Shown here: piece after piece, positions 27,145-36,483 of the stretch
Layout of the letters: every line of letters begins with the position of its first letter
Numbering within the stretch: position 1 is the stretch's first letter
The notes under the pieces: model-generated
The model's input: the letters and a program-made list of their open reading frames with translations, nothing else
What the model was told of the DNA's origin: nothing
Database searches by the model: none
Assembly: GCA_044368575.1 (NCBI GenBank)
Contig: JBIPPH010000001.1
Span: 1 to 64,000, forward strand
Source: JABMMZ01 sp044368575
GTDB lineage: Bacteria > Bacteroidota > Bacteroidia > NS11-12g > UBA955
DNA: 64,000 nucleotides
Direction of reading: 5' to 3'
Position numbers and translations under genes: made by a program

Positions 27145-27256
27145 ATCTTTCTGATAAAAGTGTTGCGAATTACCAACTTTTAGCCATGATTTCCAACTTT
27201 AAATCGCCTATGATTTGACCAGTTCAAGGACTTTATCGATACAAGTCCAAGCAAAA

Positions 27257-28426
27257 ATGACTATTATTGAAACTCCATTTTTGAAATCAATTAAGACATA
27301 TACGCTCCAATTAATGGGATTGGCCATAGTGATTAAGCTGGCTTTGATCCTTGTTGCCTATGGACTTCAATACTTTGGCCTAGCCAATCCATCACATCCT
27401 TTTACGCTAGGGGGTTTTAATGTATCAGAGTGTTTTCAAATGTATTCTAATGCCGACTCAGGTTGGTATCAAACCATAGCAGATTATGGGTATAATGGCG
27501 TGCCTGAATTGCTTAGTAAATCATGGTCACATCCAAACAGCCATTTCGCCTTCTTTCCGCTTTATCCCTGCTTAGTAAGCAGTTTGATGTGGCTGTGCTC
27601 AATTGATTTTCACGCAGCTGCTTTTGTGTTGTCTTGTTTGGTTTTGCTTTTATTGTCATTCAGTTTAATGAGCTTGTTAACAGCGCTAAAAATGGCACCT
27701 AAAACTGCTTATAGAATTGGTTGTTTGTATTTGTTGTTTCCTTTGTCGTTGCATTGCTTTTTCAACTACACTGAGGCGCTTTTTTTGTCGTTTGTGTGCT
27801 TAAGTTTTGCTGCCATAATTGAAAAGCGCATAGGCTTATTAATGTTGAGTGCAGCTTGTTTGGTATTGTGCAGACCGAATGGTTTGTTTCTTTTCTTTCC
27901 GTTTTTATTGTTGGTTGTTGAACAACAGCAATTGCCTTGGTATACTGGTAAATGGACTTGGATAAAACAGTCTTGGATTTGGGCTTTAGGCGTGATGCCA
28001 CTTGTGTTTGCAGCATGGTTGCTATTTCAATGGTACCTAGTGGGCGATGCTTTAGCCTTTTCTCATGCTCAAGTTGCTTGGAACAAACAATTCATGTTTC
28101 CTTTATTGGCATTGTTCAGACAAGGGTTTTGGGATTATCAATTGGTAAGTTGTTATTGTGTGGCGATTATCCTGTATGCTTTATGGATTAGAAAACAATT
28201 GCCTCTTAGTTCGAATGTATTGGTTTGGATCAATTTGTTGTTGCCTTTAAGTGCGGGTTCAGTTGTTAGTATGATGCGCTATTCAAGCGTTATTTTTCCG
28301 TTGCATTTGTATTGGCAAAATAAACTCAGCCAGTCAAACTATTTTGCCATCTTTATTGGATTGTTTGTCTTACTTCAAATCGTATTATTAAAGTTTTGGC
28401 TAGAAGGTCAAGCCATTATGTATTAA
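27257..28426 (+). CDS. PIG-V-like mannosyltransferase-family membrane protein
   Basis: A 389-residue GT-C-type protein with roughly ten transmembrane helices. The first extracytoplasmic loop holds NADSGWYQTIADYGY with an acidic residue typical of GT-C enzymes, and FAFFPLYPCLV and RPNGLFLFFPFL match PIG-V/GPI mannosyltransferase 2 homologues. The substrate is unknown; bacterial members are presumed to use lipid-linked sugars. Start set at ATG 27257; a TTG at 27215 would add 14 residues with no family match. Confidence 0.75.
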   Translation: MTIIETPFLKSIKTYTLQLMGLAIVIKLALILVAYGLQYFGLANPSHPFTLGGFNVSECFQMYSNADSGWYQTIADYGYNGVPELLSKSWSHPNSHFAFFPLYPCLVSSLMWLCSIDFHAAAFVLSCLVLLLLSFSLMSLLTALKMAPKTAYRIGCLYLLFPLSLHCFFNYTEALFLSFVCLSFAAIIEKRIGLLMLSAACLVLCRPNGLFLFFPFLLLVVEQQQLPWYTGKWTWIKQSWIWALGVMPLVFAAWLLFQWYLVGDALAFSHAQVAWNKQFMFPLLALFRQGFWDYQLVSCYCVAIILYALWIRKQLPLSSNVLVWINLLLPLSAGSVVSMMRYSSVIFPLHLYWQNKLSQSNYFAIFIGLFVLLQIVLLKFWLEGQAIMY

Positions 28427-28445
28427 GCTTTCATTAGGATTGTTG

Positions 28446-28453
28446 TATCTTTG
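28446..28453 (+). promoter_or_regulatory. -7 promoter element TATCTTTG for RNase P RNA
   Basis: Exact TAnnTTTG match ending four bases before the predicted 5' end of RNase P RNA at 28458. Because that 5' end normally is the primary transcript end, it places transcription start about five bases after the final G of the element. Confidence 0.8.
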
Positions 28454-28457
28454 CCAT

Positions 28458-28801
28458 GAGGTAAAGGGTTTGTCGCCATGTTTATCATGGAGGAAAGTCC
28501 GGGCAACATAGAGCGCCATACCGTTTGAAAAGACGGGCAGCACAAAGCAATGCGTGTTGACAGAGAGGGTCGCAGAAAATAACCGCCCAGTAATGGGTAA
28601 GGGTGAAAACGTGGGGTAAGAGCCTACGCAGTGTTTCAGTAATGAGCACTGGGATAAACCTTATGGGTTGTAAGGCCAAATAAATCTGAGTCTGAGGGCT
28701 GCTCGCCCAATCAGCTTGCTGAACTCAGAAGGGTAGGCTGCAAAAGATCAATGACAAACACCTGTTTATACAGGCACAGAACTCGGCTTATACTTTACCT
28801 C
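28458..28801 (+). ncRNA. rnpB: RNase P RNA, class A
   Basis: About 344 bases. The 5' GAGGTAAAG pairs with the 3' CTTTACCTC as helix P1. The conserved regions are present: GAGGAAAGTCCGGGC near the 5' end, ACAGAGAGGGTCGCAG, GGGTGAAAACGTGGGGTAAGAG in the middle, and ACAGAACTCGGCTTATA near the 3' end. A T-run at 28802-28806 ends the transcript. It is the catalytic RNA that matures tRNA 5' ends. The convergent M61 gene ends nine bases downstream. Confidence 0.96.
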
Positions 28802-28809
28802 TTTTTTAA

Positions 28810-30573
28810 TTATTTATTCAACCATGCTTTATAAGTCGCATTAGTTTGGTCTTTTATTGAAATGTGGCAATCCAATTTAGGACTGGCTTGCAATTCAATA
28901 CTGGTATGCTGAATAAGCCCTGCTCTTGAGATAAGTATGTTGACTTTGCTGTTTTCCTTTTGTAATCTGATTAAATCTTCAAAGTTGTTTTTAACCCTAA
29001 GGTCTTCAACAGCAATGATTTCATCACCCGCTTGAAGATTGTTTTGGTAATTGATGGATTGCGCATCAATGGCTTTTACCATTAGTTTTTCATTTTTCCA
29101 TTCTGTGATAATGCCATGAAAATGCTTTTGCGAACTGTTGTTCCATTCAAGCGCCATACCAGCTTGTTCAAAGGCTTGGATCAGTTTGGTTTTAAATGCT
29201 TCCGTATTAGGACTTGTTGCCCATTGATCAAATTGTAATGGTTTGCCAACAAGGTCATCAATGGCTTTGTAAAAGGCTTGGTCGCTGTAGCCTTTATTTT
29301 GATCTAAATAGAAAGTCTTGTAAAGGCCTTGCATGAGTAGGTCAAGTCCCTTCTGACCATTGCTGTTATTGAGCAAATCAAGGTCTAATAGTGCACCTAA
29401 AACGGCCCCTTTAAGGTAGTAAGAAATTTGAGCATTGATACTGTTTTCATTTGGTCTGTATTCTTTGATCCAAGCATCAAATGAGGCTTCGTGCATGCTT
29501 TGGACATTGCCGCCTACGCGATTGAAGCAGGCGCTCATGGTTTGCGCTAGTGATTTTAAATAATCTGATTCAGAGCGAAAGCCAGCTCTATACATAGCCA
29601 ATTCATCGTAATAGCTGGTAATGCCTTCTGCTACCCATAACATATTGGTGTAGTTTTCTTGGCTGTAATCAAATGGCCCAAGTGCTTCAGGTCTGAGGCG
29701 TTTAACATTCCATAAATGAAAGTACTCATGGGCGCACAAGCCTAAAAATTGCAAATACTTTTCTCGATTGCTGTAACTGTTTCTTGGCATTTGAACCACA
29801 TTGCTGTTGGCGTGTTCTAATCCGCCGCCGCCTTCTTCTACGTGGTGAACAATAAACAAATAGTTTTTGCAAGGATGAGATCCGATGATGTTCTTCATGG
29901 TGATGCAAATCTTTTGTAAATCCGTTTTAAATGTTTCAATTTGGCAATTGTTTTTGCCCACCATTGCCACATTGTGTTTAACGCCTTCTACCTCAAAATC
30001 AAATAGGGTTTGATTGCCAATTTCTATTGGGCTGTCGTATAATTCGTCCAAAGAAGTAAATTCAAATTCACTTTTGTTTTTACCAGGTTTGAGCGTGCAA
30101 GAAATTTGTTGCCATTGTTCTGGTTTAACTATACTTAACTGGCCATTTTGCATGCCGTCTATATACATTAAGCAACTGCTTGGTAATAGAAAAGCATGTT
30201 CTGCATCTATGTATGAGGTTCTTACACTTTGCTCAAAACAATACACTCTATAATGGATGTTTACATCTCCTCGTTTTGGGTCGGCTGTAAAGGCCCAAGT
30301 TTGTTTATTGGTTTTAGTGAAAGCAATGTCTGTTCGGCCTTGACTGATTTGAACGCCTTCAATGTGTTTTTCAAATTCTCTTACCATGTAACTCCCAGGG
30401 GTCCAAACGGGCATGTGCAATTGAAGGTTTGATTGCTGTATGTCGCTTAAGGTGATGTTGACCTCAGCATAGTGGTTATTGGGGTTTTTAATGGTAATGG
30501 AATAATGGGTGTTCATTGCTGCAAATAAAAATTGGGTACTGCTTATTACAAAGGCGAGTAGGCTGAATCTCAT
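28810..30573 (-). CDS. M61 family peptidase with PDZ domain
   Basis: A 587-residue exported protein: a short signal-like N-terminus (LLAFVISSTQFLFAA), an N-terminal beta-sandwich, and a thermolysin-like catalytic domain with zinc motif HEYFHLWNVKR (HExxH, near residue 280) and the downstream glutamate in WVAEGITSYYDE. A PDZ domain occupies about residues 475-560. M61 peptidases include glycyl aminopeptidase. MRFSLLAF is the preferred start; five extra residues are possible. Confidence 0.9.
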   Translation of the reverse strand: MRFSLLAFVISSTQFLFAAMNTHYSITIKNPNNHYAEVNITLSDIQQSNLQLHMPVWTPGSYMVREFEKHIEGVQISQGRTDIAFTKTNKQTWAFTADPKRGDVNIHYRVYCFEQSVRTSYIDAEHAFLLPSSCLMYIDGMQNGQLSIVKPEQWQQISCTLKPGKNKSEFEFTSLDELYDSPIEIGNQTLFDFEVEGVKHNVAMVGKNNCQIETFKTDLQKICITMKNIIGSHPCKNYLFIVHHVEEGGGGLEHANSNVVQMPRNSYSNREKYLQFLGLCAHEYFHLWNVKRLRPEALGPFDYSQENYTNMLWVAEGITSYYDELAMYRAGFRSESDYLKSLAQTMSACFNRVGGNVQSMHEASFDAWIKEYRPNENSINAQISYYLKGAVLGALLDLDLLNNSNGQKGLDLLMQGLYKTFYLDQNKGYSDQAFYKAIDDLVGKPLQFDQWATSPNTEAFKTKLIQAFEQAGMALEWNNSSQKHFHGIITEWKNEKLMVKAIDAQSINYQNNLQAGDEIIAVEDLRVKNNFEDLIRLQKENSKVNILISRAGLIQHTSIELQASPKLDCHISIKDQTNATYKAWLNK

Positions 30574-30646
30574 ACTGCAAATAAGCAAAAATCACAGGGA
30601 ATATTGTAAGAATGGGCAGATAATTTCTGCTCAATTCATCAACAGT

Positions 30647-31759
30647 TTAAGCTGTTGGCAGGGTTCTTTCGGCAATTAATTGGCCTGTTTTGGCACTGGC
30701 ACCTTCACCACCCACTTTAATTTTTAAGGCAGCGTAATCTTGTATCATTTTCAAACGTTCAGGCGAGTCTTTTAGCAATGGGAGCAACGTTTTTTGAATG
30801 TTAGAAGGCTCGCAAGCTGTTTGAATCAATTCAGGTATGGCCAATTTATTGAGTATTAAATTCACCAATGAAATGTATTTGACCTTGATCACCAGTCTGC
30901 CTATCCAATAACTGATGTTGCCAAATTTGTAACACACCACTTGAGGGCAATTCAAAAGGGCCGTTTCAAGTGTTGCAGTACCACTACATACCAATGCGGC
31001 TTTTGCGTTTAAGACAATGTCGTAAGTAGCGCCTTTTATCAGTTTAACTGGGTGATTGCCAATCAATGTTTGATAAACTTTATCGTCAATTGCAGACGTT
31101 CCTGCAACAACAATCTCGTAATCATCAAGGCCTTTTACGGCATCTAACATTGTGGGTAAAAGGTATTTTAACTCACTGAGTCTTGAACCCGGAAGCAATG
31201 CAATAATCGGTTTTTGAATTTGGTACTGATTGTTTAAATCAGTTAGGTATTGATGGTTGGCAATCGCATCACAGATAGGATTACCCACATAGGTTAAATT
31301 GACTTTGTAGGGTTCGTAAAATGCTTTTTCGAAGGGGAGTATGCTGTACAAATAATCTACACATGCTTTGATTTTCCATGCGCGCTTCGTGTTCCATGCC
31401 CATACTTTTGGGCTGATGTAATAATGGGTAGTAATGCCGTGTTGTTTGGCAAACTGAGCCATTTTTAAATTAAAGCCAGGGTAGTCAATTAAGACTAAAG
31501 CATCTGGTTTGAAGTTCAAAATATCAGCTTTACAACGTTTGAACAATTGTTGTATGGTTCTTAAATTGAGTAAAACATCTGTTATGCCCATAAAAGCAGT
31601 TTCTCTGTAATGGGTTACTATTTGACTGCTTTCTTGAAGCATTAAATCACCACCCCAAAATCGGATCTCAGCTTGAGGATCAGAGCGTTTTAACTGCTTC
31701 ATCAAATTGGAGCCATGCAAATCACCACTCGCTTCTCCGGCTATGATGTAATACTTCAT
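30647..31759 (-). CDS. lpxB: Lipid-A-disaccharide synthase
   Basis: A 370-residue GT19 glycosyltransferase. It opens YYIIAGEASGDLHGSNL and contains VLIDYPGFNLKMA, YYISPKVWAWN, LPGSRLSE and CSGTATLETALL, all conserved LpxB blocks. It joins UDP-diacylglucosamine and lipid X, so the organism makes lipid A. An exact -7 element ends five bases upstream of the ATG, predicting a nearly leaderless mRNA. Confidence 0.96.
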   Translation of the reverse strand: MKYYIIAGEASGDLHGSNLMKQLKRSDPQAEIRFWGGDLMLQESSQIVTHYRETAFMGITDVLLNLRTIQQLFKRCKADILNFKPDALVLIDYPGFNLKMAQFAKQHGITTHYYISPKVWAWNTKRAWKIKACVDYLYSILPFEKAFYEPYKVNLTYVGNPICDAIANHQYLTDLNNQYQIQKPIIALLPGSRLSELKYLLPTMLDAVKGLDDYEIVVAGTSAIDDKVYQTLIGNHPVKLIKGATYDIVLNAKAALVCSGTATLETALLNCPQVVCYKFGNISYWIGRLVIKVKYISLVNLILNKLAIPELIQTACEPSNIQKTLLPLLKDSPERLKMIQDYAALKIKVGGEGASAKTGQLIAERTLPTA

Positions 31760-31764
31760 TAAGG

Positions 31765-31772
31765 CAAAATTA
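31765..31772 (-). promoter_or_regulatory. -7 promoter element TAATTTTG for lpxB
   Basis: Exact TAnnTTTG match, five bases before the lpxB ATG. Confidence 0.65.
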
Positions 31773-31810
31773 AGGGATTTTACGCATAGCTGAATGCCTT
31801 GGAATGCAAT

Positions 31811-33565
31811 TTATTCAAGACCTAAATGCCAATTACTGCAGGGGAATTTTTTAGGGTTGAGCATGCTGGTTTCTTCTTGTTTGCAAGCTACTTGACATTC
31901 TGCATACAAACGTTTGCCTTCAATAGTGGTTTCTGTGAAGTAAAATCGCATGGCAACAGGAGGGTTTTTGTTGGCGTTGCCATGATTGAATTGCCATGCA
32001 CCCGCAGGGCATTTGCCATCGTATTGGTCAATTACTGTTTTGGCTAAACTATTGATTTTACCTGTGCTATCCTGATTGTTCTTGATAACGATTTGATTTG
32101 ATTTAGCCACTTTTAGCATGAATTCATAAAATTCAATATGGTACGCCCAATCATAGCTTTTAACATCATTGAGTGCTGCATTGAGCGCAGTAATGTTAGA
32201 TTTGCCAGGATTAATGTAAAACACTGCTTTGATTTGACTGTTTTCAAAGGTTATTTCAGTTAATTGCTCAGGACTAGCTATGCTGATTTGGTTTATGCCT
32301 TCCTTTAGTGGGATATTAATAATGGCTTCGTGTTTGCCTTTACTCAAAGTGATGCTTTGGGCTTGAGTTGTGTAAAATTCGAAAAGTAGACTTGGGTTTT
32401 TCGTGTAGATACGATTGTTATAAGTGCCAACATATTGAATGTCATCTCCATAGTGCTTTATCACAGGATTATTGCAAAAAGCCTTTGTACCTAAAGGGCT
32501 GAAATTGGTAAGGGCTAGCTCTGAAATATCAGGCATGTGGGTCATACTTAATTGCTCAAGATTGGGATTGAAATATTGTTCGTTGCCATACACTCTGTTT
32601 TCGTGCTTATAACCTTTTGGCCATGTAGGGTCTAGCCAAGTGACATCTAAAGGGCGCCATTGCCCCTGAATTTTAACCAAATTCCAAGCGTGTCTGCCAC
32701 TCTGTTCTGAGAATTTGTATCTGTCCAGACTACCATTGTCTGCAGTGCCTATCACTTTAATACATGGGATGTTTACTGGCTTGCACAATTCTAAAATAAA
32801 ATTGGCATAACCCTCACAACGTGTTGCTTTGGCCTTTATTAATTCTGCTGGATCAACAGTGCCTTCTAATAAATACTCAAAATTGCAAGTCATCCAATCG
32901 CATAATAATCTCAGTTTTGCAGAGTCAGTAATAGCGTTTTTAACTATGGTTTTAGACAAGTCATACACTGCTTGGTACTTTTTATTTATGCCTCTTTTAA
33001 CTTGAATTTGATATAAACTATCTGCGGTTTTTTGACCTTTTTGATACACCAAAGTTTGCCCATCTTTATTGCTTATTTTATGCTTATAGGCATCAAGATG
33101 GTTAATCACTTCTAGTTTATACCCTCGCTTTAAACTTAATGCGTCTAAAGGTTTGTTTTTGATTTCAATCGCTTTAAGTGTGTTAAACATAGCCATTGTA
33201 TTGGACACTTCATCTTTATTGCAGGGTTTATAGCTGGTTTTGTCTTTTGGGATATACACCTCATTGTCCTTTATTTTAACACTGTTTTTAGTCAGAGCAT
33301 TGAACTCAGAGGCACTCAGTAAACTATTGAATTTTAAATTGTGAGTTAGGCTTTGGTACTTATAAGCGCCAGTGTCAAAATGACATTTGTTGTTGGCCCC
33401 AACTTGATAAAAAGCATATTGCCTGTTGGGGTATAGCACCAAGACTTGTTTTTTGATTTTACCCAATTTGCAAAAAGTCATTTGCGATGACCAGTCAATT
33501 GGCATTTGACTGCTATTGCTTGTTGTGGCTTGATTGGCTAAGCTGGCCATTAATAACATATACAT
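31811..33565 (-). CDS. Transglutaminase-like domain protein (kyphoscoliosis-peptidase type), exported
   Basis: A 584-residue protein with a short N-terminal hydrophobic segment that may be a signal peptide. The core (about residues 205-320) has the transglutaminase-like triad: Cys in ATRCEGYANF, His in GRHAWNLV and Asp in PLDVTWLD. The C-terminal half (beta-rich, with ATTQAQSITLSKG-like strands) is of unknown function. Cysteine-protease or crosslinking activity is possible; no substrate can be named. The start is decided by a perfect Shine-Dalgarno seven bases before the second ATG (33565); such a sequence is exceptional in this window. Confidence 0.8.
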   Translation of the reverse strand: MYMLLMASLANQATTSNSSQMPIDWSSQMTFCKLGKIKKQVLVLYPNRQYAFYQVGANNKCHFDTGAYKYQSLTHNLKFNSLLSASEFNALTKNSVKIKDNEVYIPKDKTSYKPCNKDEVSNTMAMFNTLKAIEIKNKPLDALSLKRGYKLEVINHLDAYKHKISNKDGQTLVYQKGQKTADSLYQIQVKRGINKKYQAVYDLSKTIVKNAITDSAKLRLLCDWMTCNFEYLLEGTVDPAELIKAKATRCEGYANFILELCKPVNIPCIKVIGTADNGSLDRYKFSEQSGRHAWNLVKIQGQWRPLDVTWLDPTWPKGYKHENRVYGNEQYFNPNLEQLSMTHMPDISELALTNFSPLGTKAFCNNPVIKHYGDDIQYVGTYNNRIYTKNPSLLFEFYTTQAQSITLSKGKHEAIINIPLKEGINQISIASPEQLTEITFENSQIKAVFYINPGKSNITALNAALNDVKSYDWAYHIEFYEFMLKVAKSNQIVIKNNQDSTGKINSLAKTVIDQYDGKCPAGAWQFNHGNANKNPPVAMRFYFTETTIEGKRLYAECQVACKQEETSMLNPKKFPCSNWHLGLE

Positions 33566-33572
33566 CATACAG

Positions 33573-33580
33573 ACCTCCTT
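33573..33580 (-). promoter_or_regulatory. Perfect Shine-Dalgarno AAGGAGGT
   Basis: On the minus strand AAGGAGGT lies seven bases before ATG 33565 and four before ATG 33568. The spacing favours the inner ATG. By eye, no other start region in the window carries a comparable sequence. Confidence 0.8.
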
Positions 33581-33765
33581 TTTAAATTGAATTATTCAAA
33601 AAAAATCAAAAGGTAGTTGTTATGACATAGGCGTTTGATAAACAACGCACAACTATTGGGTTTATTGTATGCGGTTTAATTCAAGGAAAACATGTCAATA
33701 ATTATTAGGCTTGTTTGTGTGGTTTCATATCAAAAAGAGTAATTTCGTGGCAAAAATCAAATATC

Positions 33766-34944
33766 ATGAAAGAGGTATACATTGTATCAGCTGTAAGAAC
33801 TGCCATGGGTAGTTTCATGGGGTCATTGGCATCAGTGCCAGCCACTAAGTTAGGAGCTACTGCCATTAAAGGCGCTTTAGATAAAATTCAATTGGATCCG
33901 GAACAGGTTCAAGAGGTGTATTTTGGAAGCGTACTTCAAGCTGGTTTGGGTCAAGCACCTGCCAGACAAGCTGCTAAATTTGCAGGGTTGCCTAACACTG
34001 TTCAATGTACTACAATTAATAAAGTTTGTGCCAGTGGTATGAAATCTATCAGCCTTGCTGCGCAACAAATTCAATTGGGATTAGCTGATGTAGTTGTGGC
34101 TGGTGGTATGGAAAACATGAGTTTGGTGCCGCATTATTTAATGGGTAGTCGCAGCGGATACAAATACGGCAACGTGAATATGGTAGATGGTTTGGCCAAC
34201 GATGGATTACTCGATGCCTACAATCAACAAATGATGGGTTGGTGTGCTGATATGTGTGCTAAAGAGTATGGTTTCAGCCGTGAAGCTCAAGATGAATTTG
34301 CTATCAATTCTTATAAAAAATCTGCAGCAGCATGGGCAGCCGGTAAATTTGATGCTGAAATCGTGCCTGTAGAACTAAAAGATAAAAAAGGCAATGTAGT
34401 GATGTTCAATCACGACGAAGAATATAAAAACGTTAACTTCGATAAGATCCCTGCTTTAAAAGCAGCCTTTTCTAAAGAAGGTACTGTGACTGCCGCTAAC
34501 GCTTCAACTATGAATGATGGTGCAGCTGCGGTGGTTTTGATGAGCAAAGAGAAAATGGAGGCTTTAGGCTTAAAGCCATTGGCTAAAATTACTGGTTATG
34601 CAGACGCTGAACACGAACCAGAGTGGTTTACAACGGCTCCTAGCAAAGCAATGCCTAAGGCTGCGGCAATGGCTGGTAAATCAATTGCTGAAATAGATTT
34701 CTTTGAATTCAACGAAGCCTTCTCAGTAGTTGGTATGGTAAACAATCAATTGCTCAATATTCCATCAGAAAAAGTGAATGTGAATGGTGGCGCTGTGTCT
34801 TTAGGTCATCCATTGGGTGCCAGTGGTGCTAGAATCATCGTAACTTTATTGCATGTGCTTCAACAAAACAATGCCAAGGTTGGTGGTGCTGCTATCTGTA
34901 ATGGTGGCGGTGGTGCTAGTGCCATGGTAATTGAGTTGTGCTAA
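33766..34944 (+). CDS. Acetyl-CoA C-acyltransferase (thiolase)
   Basis: A 392-residue type II thiolase. Active-site residues: Cys in NKVCASGMKS (about 88), His in GGAVSLGHPLGASGAR (about 350) and Cys in AICNGGGGAS (about 380). Length and motifs fit acetyl-CoA acetyltransferase or short-chain 3-ketoacyl-CoA thiolase; the sequence cannot separate these. It is monocistronic; the leader contains a near-consensus TAATTTCG at 33740-33747. Start MKEVYIVSAVRTA is canonical. Confidence 0.94.
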   Translation: MKEVYIVSAVRTAMGSFMGSLASVPATKLGATAIKGALDKIQLDPEQVQEVYFGSVLQAGLGQAPARQAAKFAGLPNTVQCTTINKVCASGMKSISLAAQQIQLGLADVVVAGGMENMSLVPHYLMGSRSGYKYGNVNMVDGLANDGLLDAYNQQMMGWCADMCAKEYGFSREAQDEFAINSYKKSAAAWAAGKFDAEIVPVELKDKKGNVVMFNHDEEYKNVNFDKIPALKAAFSKEGTVTAANASTMNDGAAAVVLMSKEKMEALGLKPLAKITGYADAEHEPEWFTTAPSKAMPKAAAMAGKSIAEIDFFEFNEAFSVVGMVNNQLLNIPSEKVNVNGGAVSLGHPLGASGARIIVTLLHVLQQNNAKVGGAAICNGGGGASAMVIELC

Positions 34945-34976
34945 TACTAAAGCGATCATTTTCGCGTTAATTTCCT

Positions 34977-35813
34977 ATGCGAAATCTGTTTTTTTTACTC
35001 ATAGTATTGGGCTTTGTTCCAATTAAAGCAGAACAATTGCCCAATCCACAATTGAAGAAATATGCGGATAGCTTAAGGTATGCAAAGCCTGACAGTATCA
35101 GAAGGCAATACAACGATTCTTTCATTGCTTTAATGCAAAACTTGTTGCAAACTCATTCAGGTTTTGATTTGAATTTGGATTCTATCAATCAAACCATTTC
35201 TGTTTTAAATGCCGATGATAACCGTTTACGGTTGCTCACATGGGTGGTGGTGAATGATAAAGAAGAATTTTTCAATCATGGTGTGGTGATGTATCGCAAA
35301 AACATTACAGCAACCCCTTCAGTATTTTGGCTTAATGACAATATGCCCCATGGCCTTGATTCATTAAAAGAAGTATTTGATGAAGACAATTGGCCTGGTG
35401 CTTTGTATTATCAAATTTATGCTACCAAGCACAAACGCAAACGCTACTATACGGTTTTGGGTTTGATTGGTCGCAATAGTTTTTCCAATGCCAAAGTCAT
35501 TGATGTGTTAAGCGTTGATAAATTTGGGGATTTGCATTTTGGGGCGCCTTTGTTTTATGCATCTATTGCGGATAAAACCCCTCAAAACAGAGTCTTTTTT
35601 GAGTATGCCGATCAAGGCAGTATGCTTTTGCGCTTTGAGCCAAGTCAAAAATGGATTACCTTTTCAAATCTTGTGCCCTCTAATCCTTCAGCAAAAGGCC
35701 AAAGAGCATACTATGTGCCTGATGGTCGCATTGATTTTTATGAGTTGAAGAAAAAGGTCAGATGGGTAAAAAAAGAAAATTTAGAGAAATTTGATTTGCC
35801 GGGAAACCCTTAA
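34977..35813 (+). CDS. Exported conserved hypothetical protein
   Basis: A 278-residue protein with a clear signal peptide (NLFFLLIVLGFVPIKAE). The mature part has a helical start rich in charged residues (about 25-70), then beta-strand segments such as LRLLTWVVVN and RVFFEYADQGSMLLRF, and a basic C-terminus. No family recognised. It is followed after nine bases by the DUF4159 gene, which has its own promoter element. A role in the envelope is all that can be inferred. Confidence 0.7.
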   Translation: MRNLFFLLIVLGFVPIKAEQLPNPQLKKYADSLRYAKPDSIRRQYNDSFIALMQNLLQTHSGFDLNLDSINQTISVLNADDNRLRLLTWVVVNDKEEFFNHGVVMYRKNITATPSVFWLNDNMPHGLDSLKEVFDEDNWPGALYYQIYATKHKRKRYYTVLGLIGRNSFSNAKVIDVLSVDKFGDLHFGAPLFYASIADKTPQNRVFFEYADQGSMLLRFEPSQKWITFSNLVPSNPSAKGQRAYYVPDGRIDFYELKKKVRWVKKENLEKFDLPGNP

Positions 35814-35818
35814 TTTTG
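35811..35818 (+). promoter_or_regulatory. -7 promoter element TAATTTTG overlapping a stop codon
   Basis: Exact TAnnTTTG match whose first three bases are the TAA stop of the preceding gene. It ends four bases before the DUF4159 ATG, predicting a leaderless transcript. Confidence 0.6.
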
Positions 35819-35822
35819 TTTT

Positions 35823-36482
35823 ATGTTGTTTGTCAGAGGCTTGTTCTGTATACTCCTTTGGAGTTTGTTGTTTTCAGGAACTACGGAGTCTTCTGTAAAA
35901 ATTGCTAAAGTGAAGTATAAAGGTGGTGGTGATTGGTATGCCAACAAAACGGCTTTGGGTAACCTCATTCAATTCAGCAATACCCATATCAAAACTAAAA
36001 TACATGCAGAGGAAGCTATAGTTGATATTGGCTCTCCTGAATTATTCAATTACCCATGGGTGTATTTAACAGGGCATGGTAACGTGTTGTTTTCTGATGC
36101 TGAAGCTAAAAATTTGAGATTGTATTTAATGGCAGGAGGCTTCTTGCACATAGACGATAATTATGGATTAAAAGCCTTTATAGTCCCTCAAATGAAAAAG
36201 GTTTTTCCAGAGTTGGATTTTGTTGAATTACCATTTACACATGCTGTTTATCATCAAACATACAATTTCAATAAAGGCTTACCTAAAATACATGAACACA
36301 ATGGCAAACCAGCTCAAGGCTTTGGTCTGATTTATAATGGCAAGTTGGTTTGTTTCTTTTCATATGAAGCCGATTTAGGCAATGGCTGGGAAGACCAATC
36401 CGTTTATAACGATCCTGAAGAAAAACGTCAAGAAGCTTTAAAAATGGGGGCCAATTTATTAGAGCTTGCTTTTAAGAAATAG
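35823..36482 (+). CDS. DUF4159 family exported protein
   Basis: A 219-residue protein with a signal peptide (LFCILLWSLLFSG) and a DUF4159 domain with a glutamine-amidotransferase-like/Rossmann layout: VKYKGGGDWY, YPWVYLTGHGNVLFSD, GGFLHIDDNYG and VELPFTHAVYH. The fold resembles domains in ThuA/GATase-like proteins, but a catalytic role is not established. One base separates it from the lipid-kinase gene, so the two are probably cotranscribed. Confidence 0.85.
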   Translation: MLFVRGLFCILLWSLLFSGTTESSVKIAKVKYKGGGDWYANKTALGNLIQFSNTHIKTKIHAEEAIVDIGSPELFNYPWVYLTGHGNVLFSDAEAKNLRLYLMAGGFLHIDDNYGLKAFIVPQMKKVFPELDFVELPFTHAVYHQTYNFNKGLPKIHEHNGKPAQGFGLIYNGKLVCFFSYEADLGNGWEDQSVYNDPEEKRQEALKMGANLLELAFKK

Positions 36483-36483
36483 T

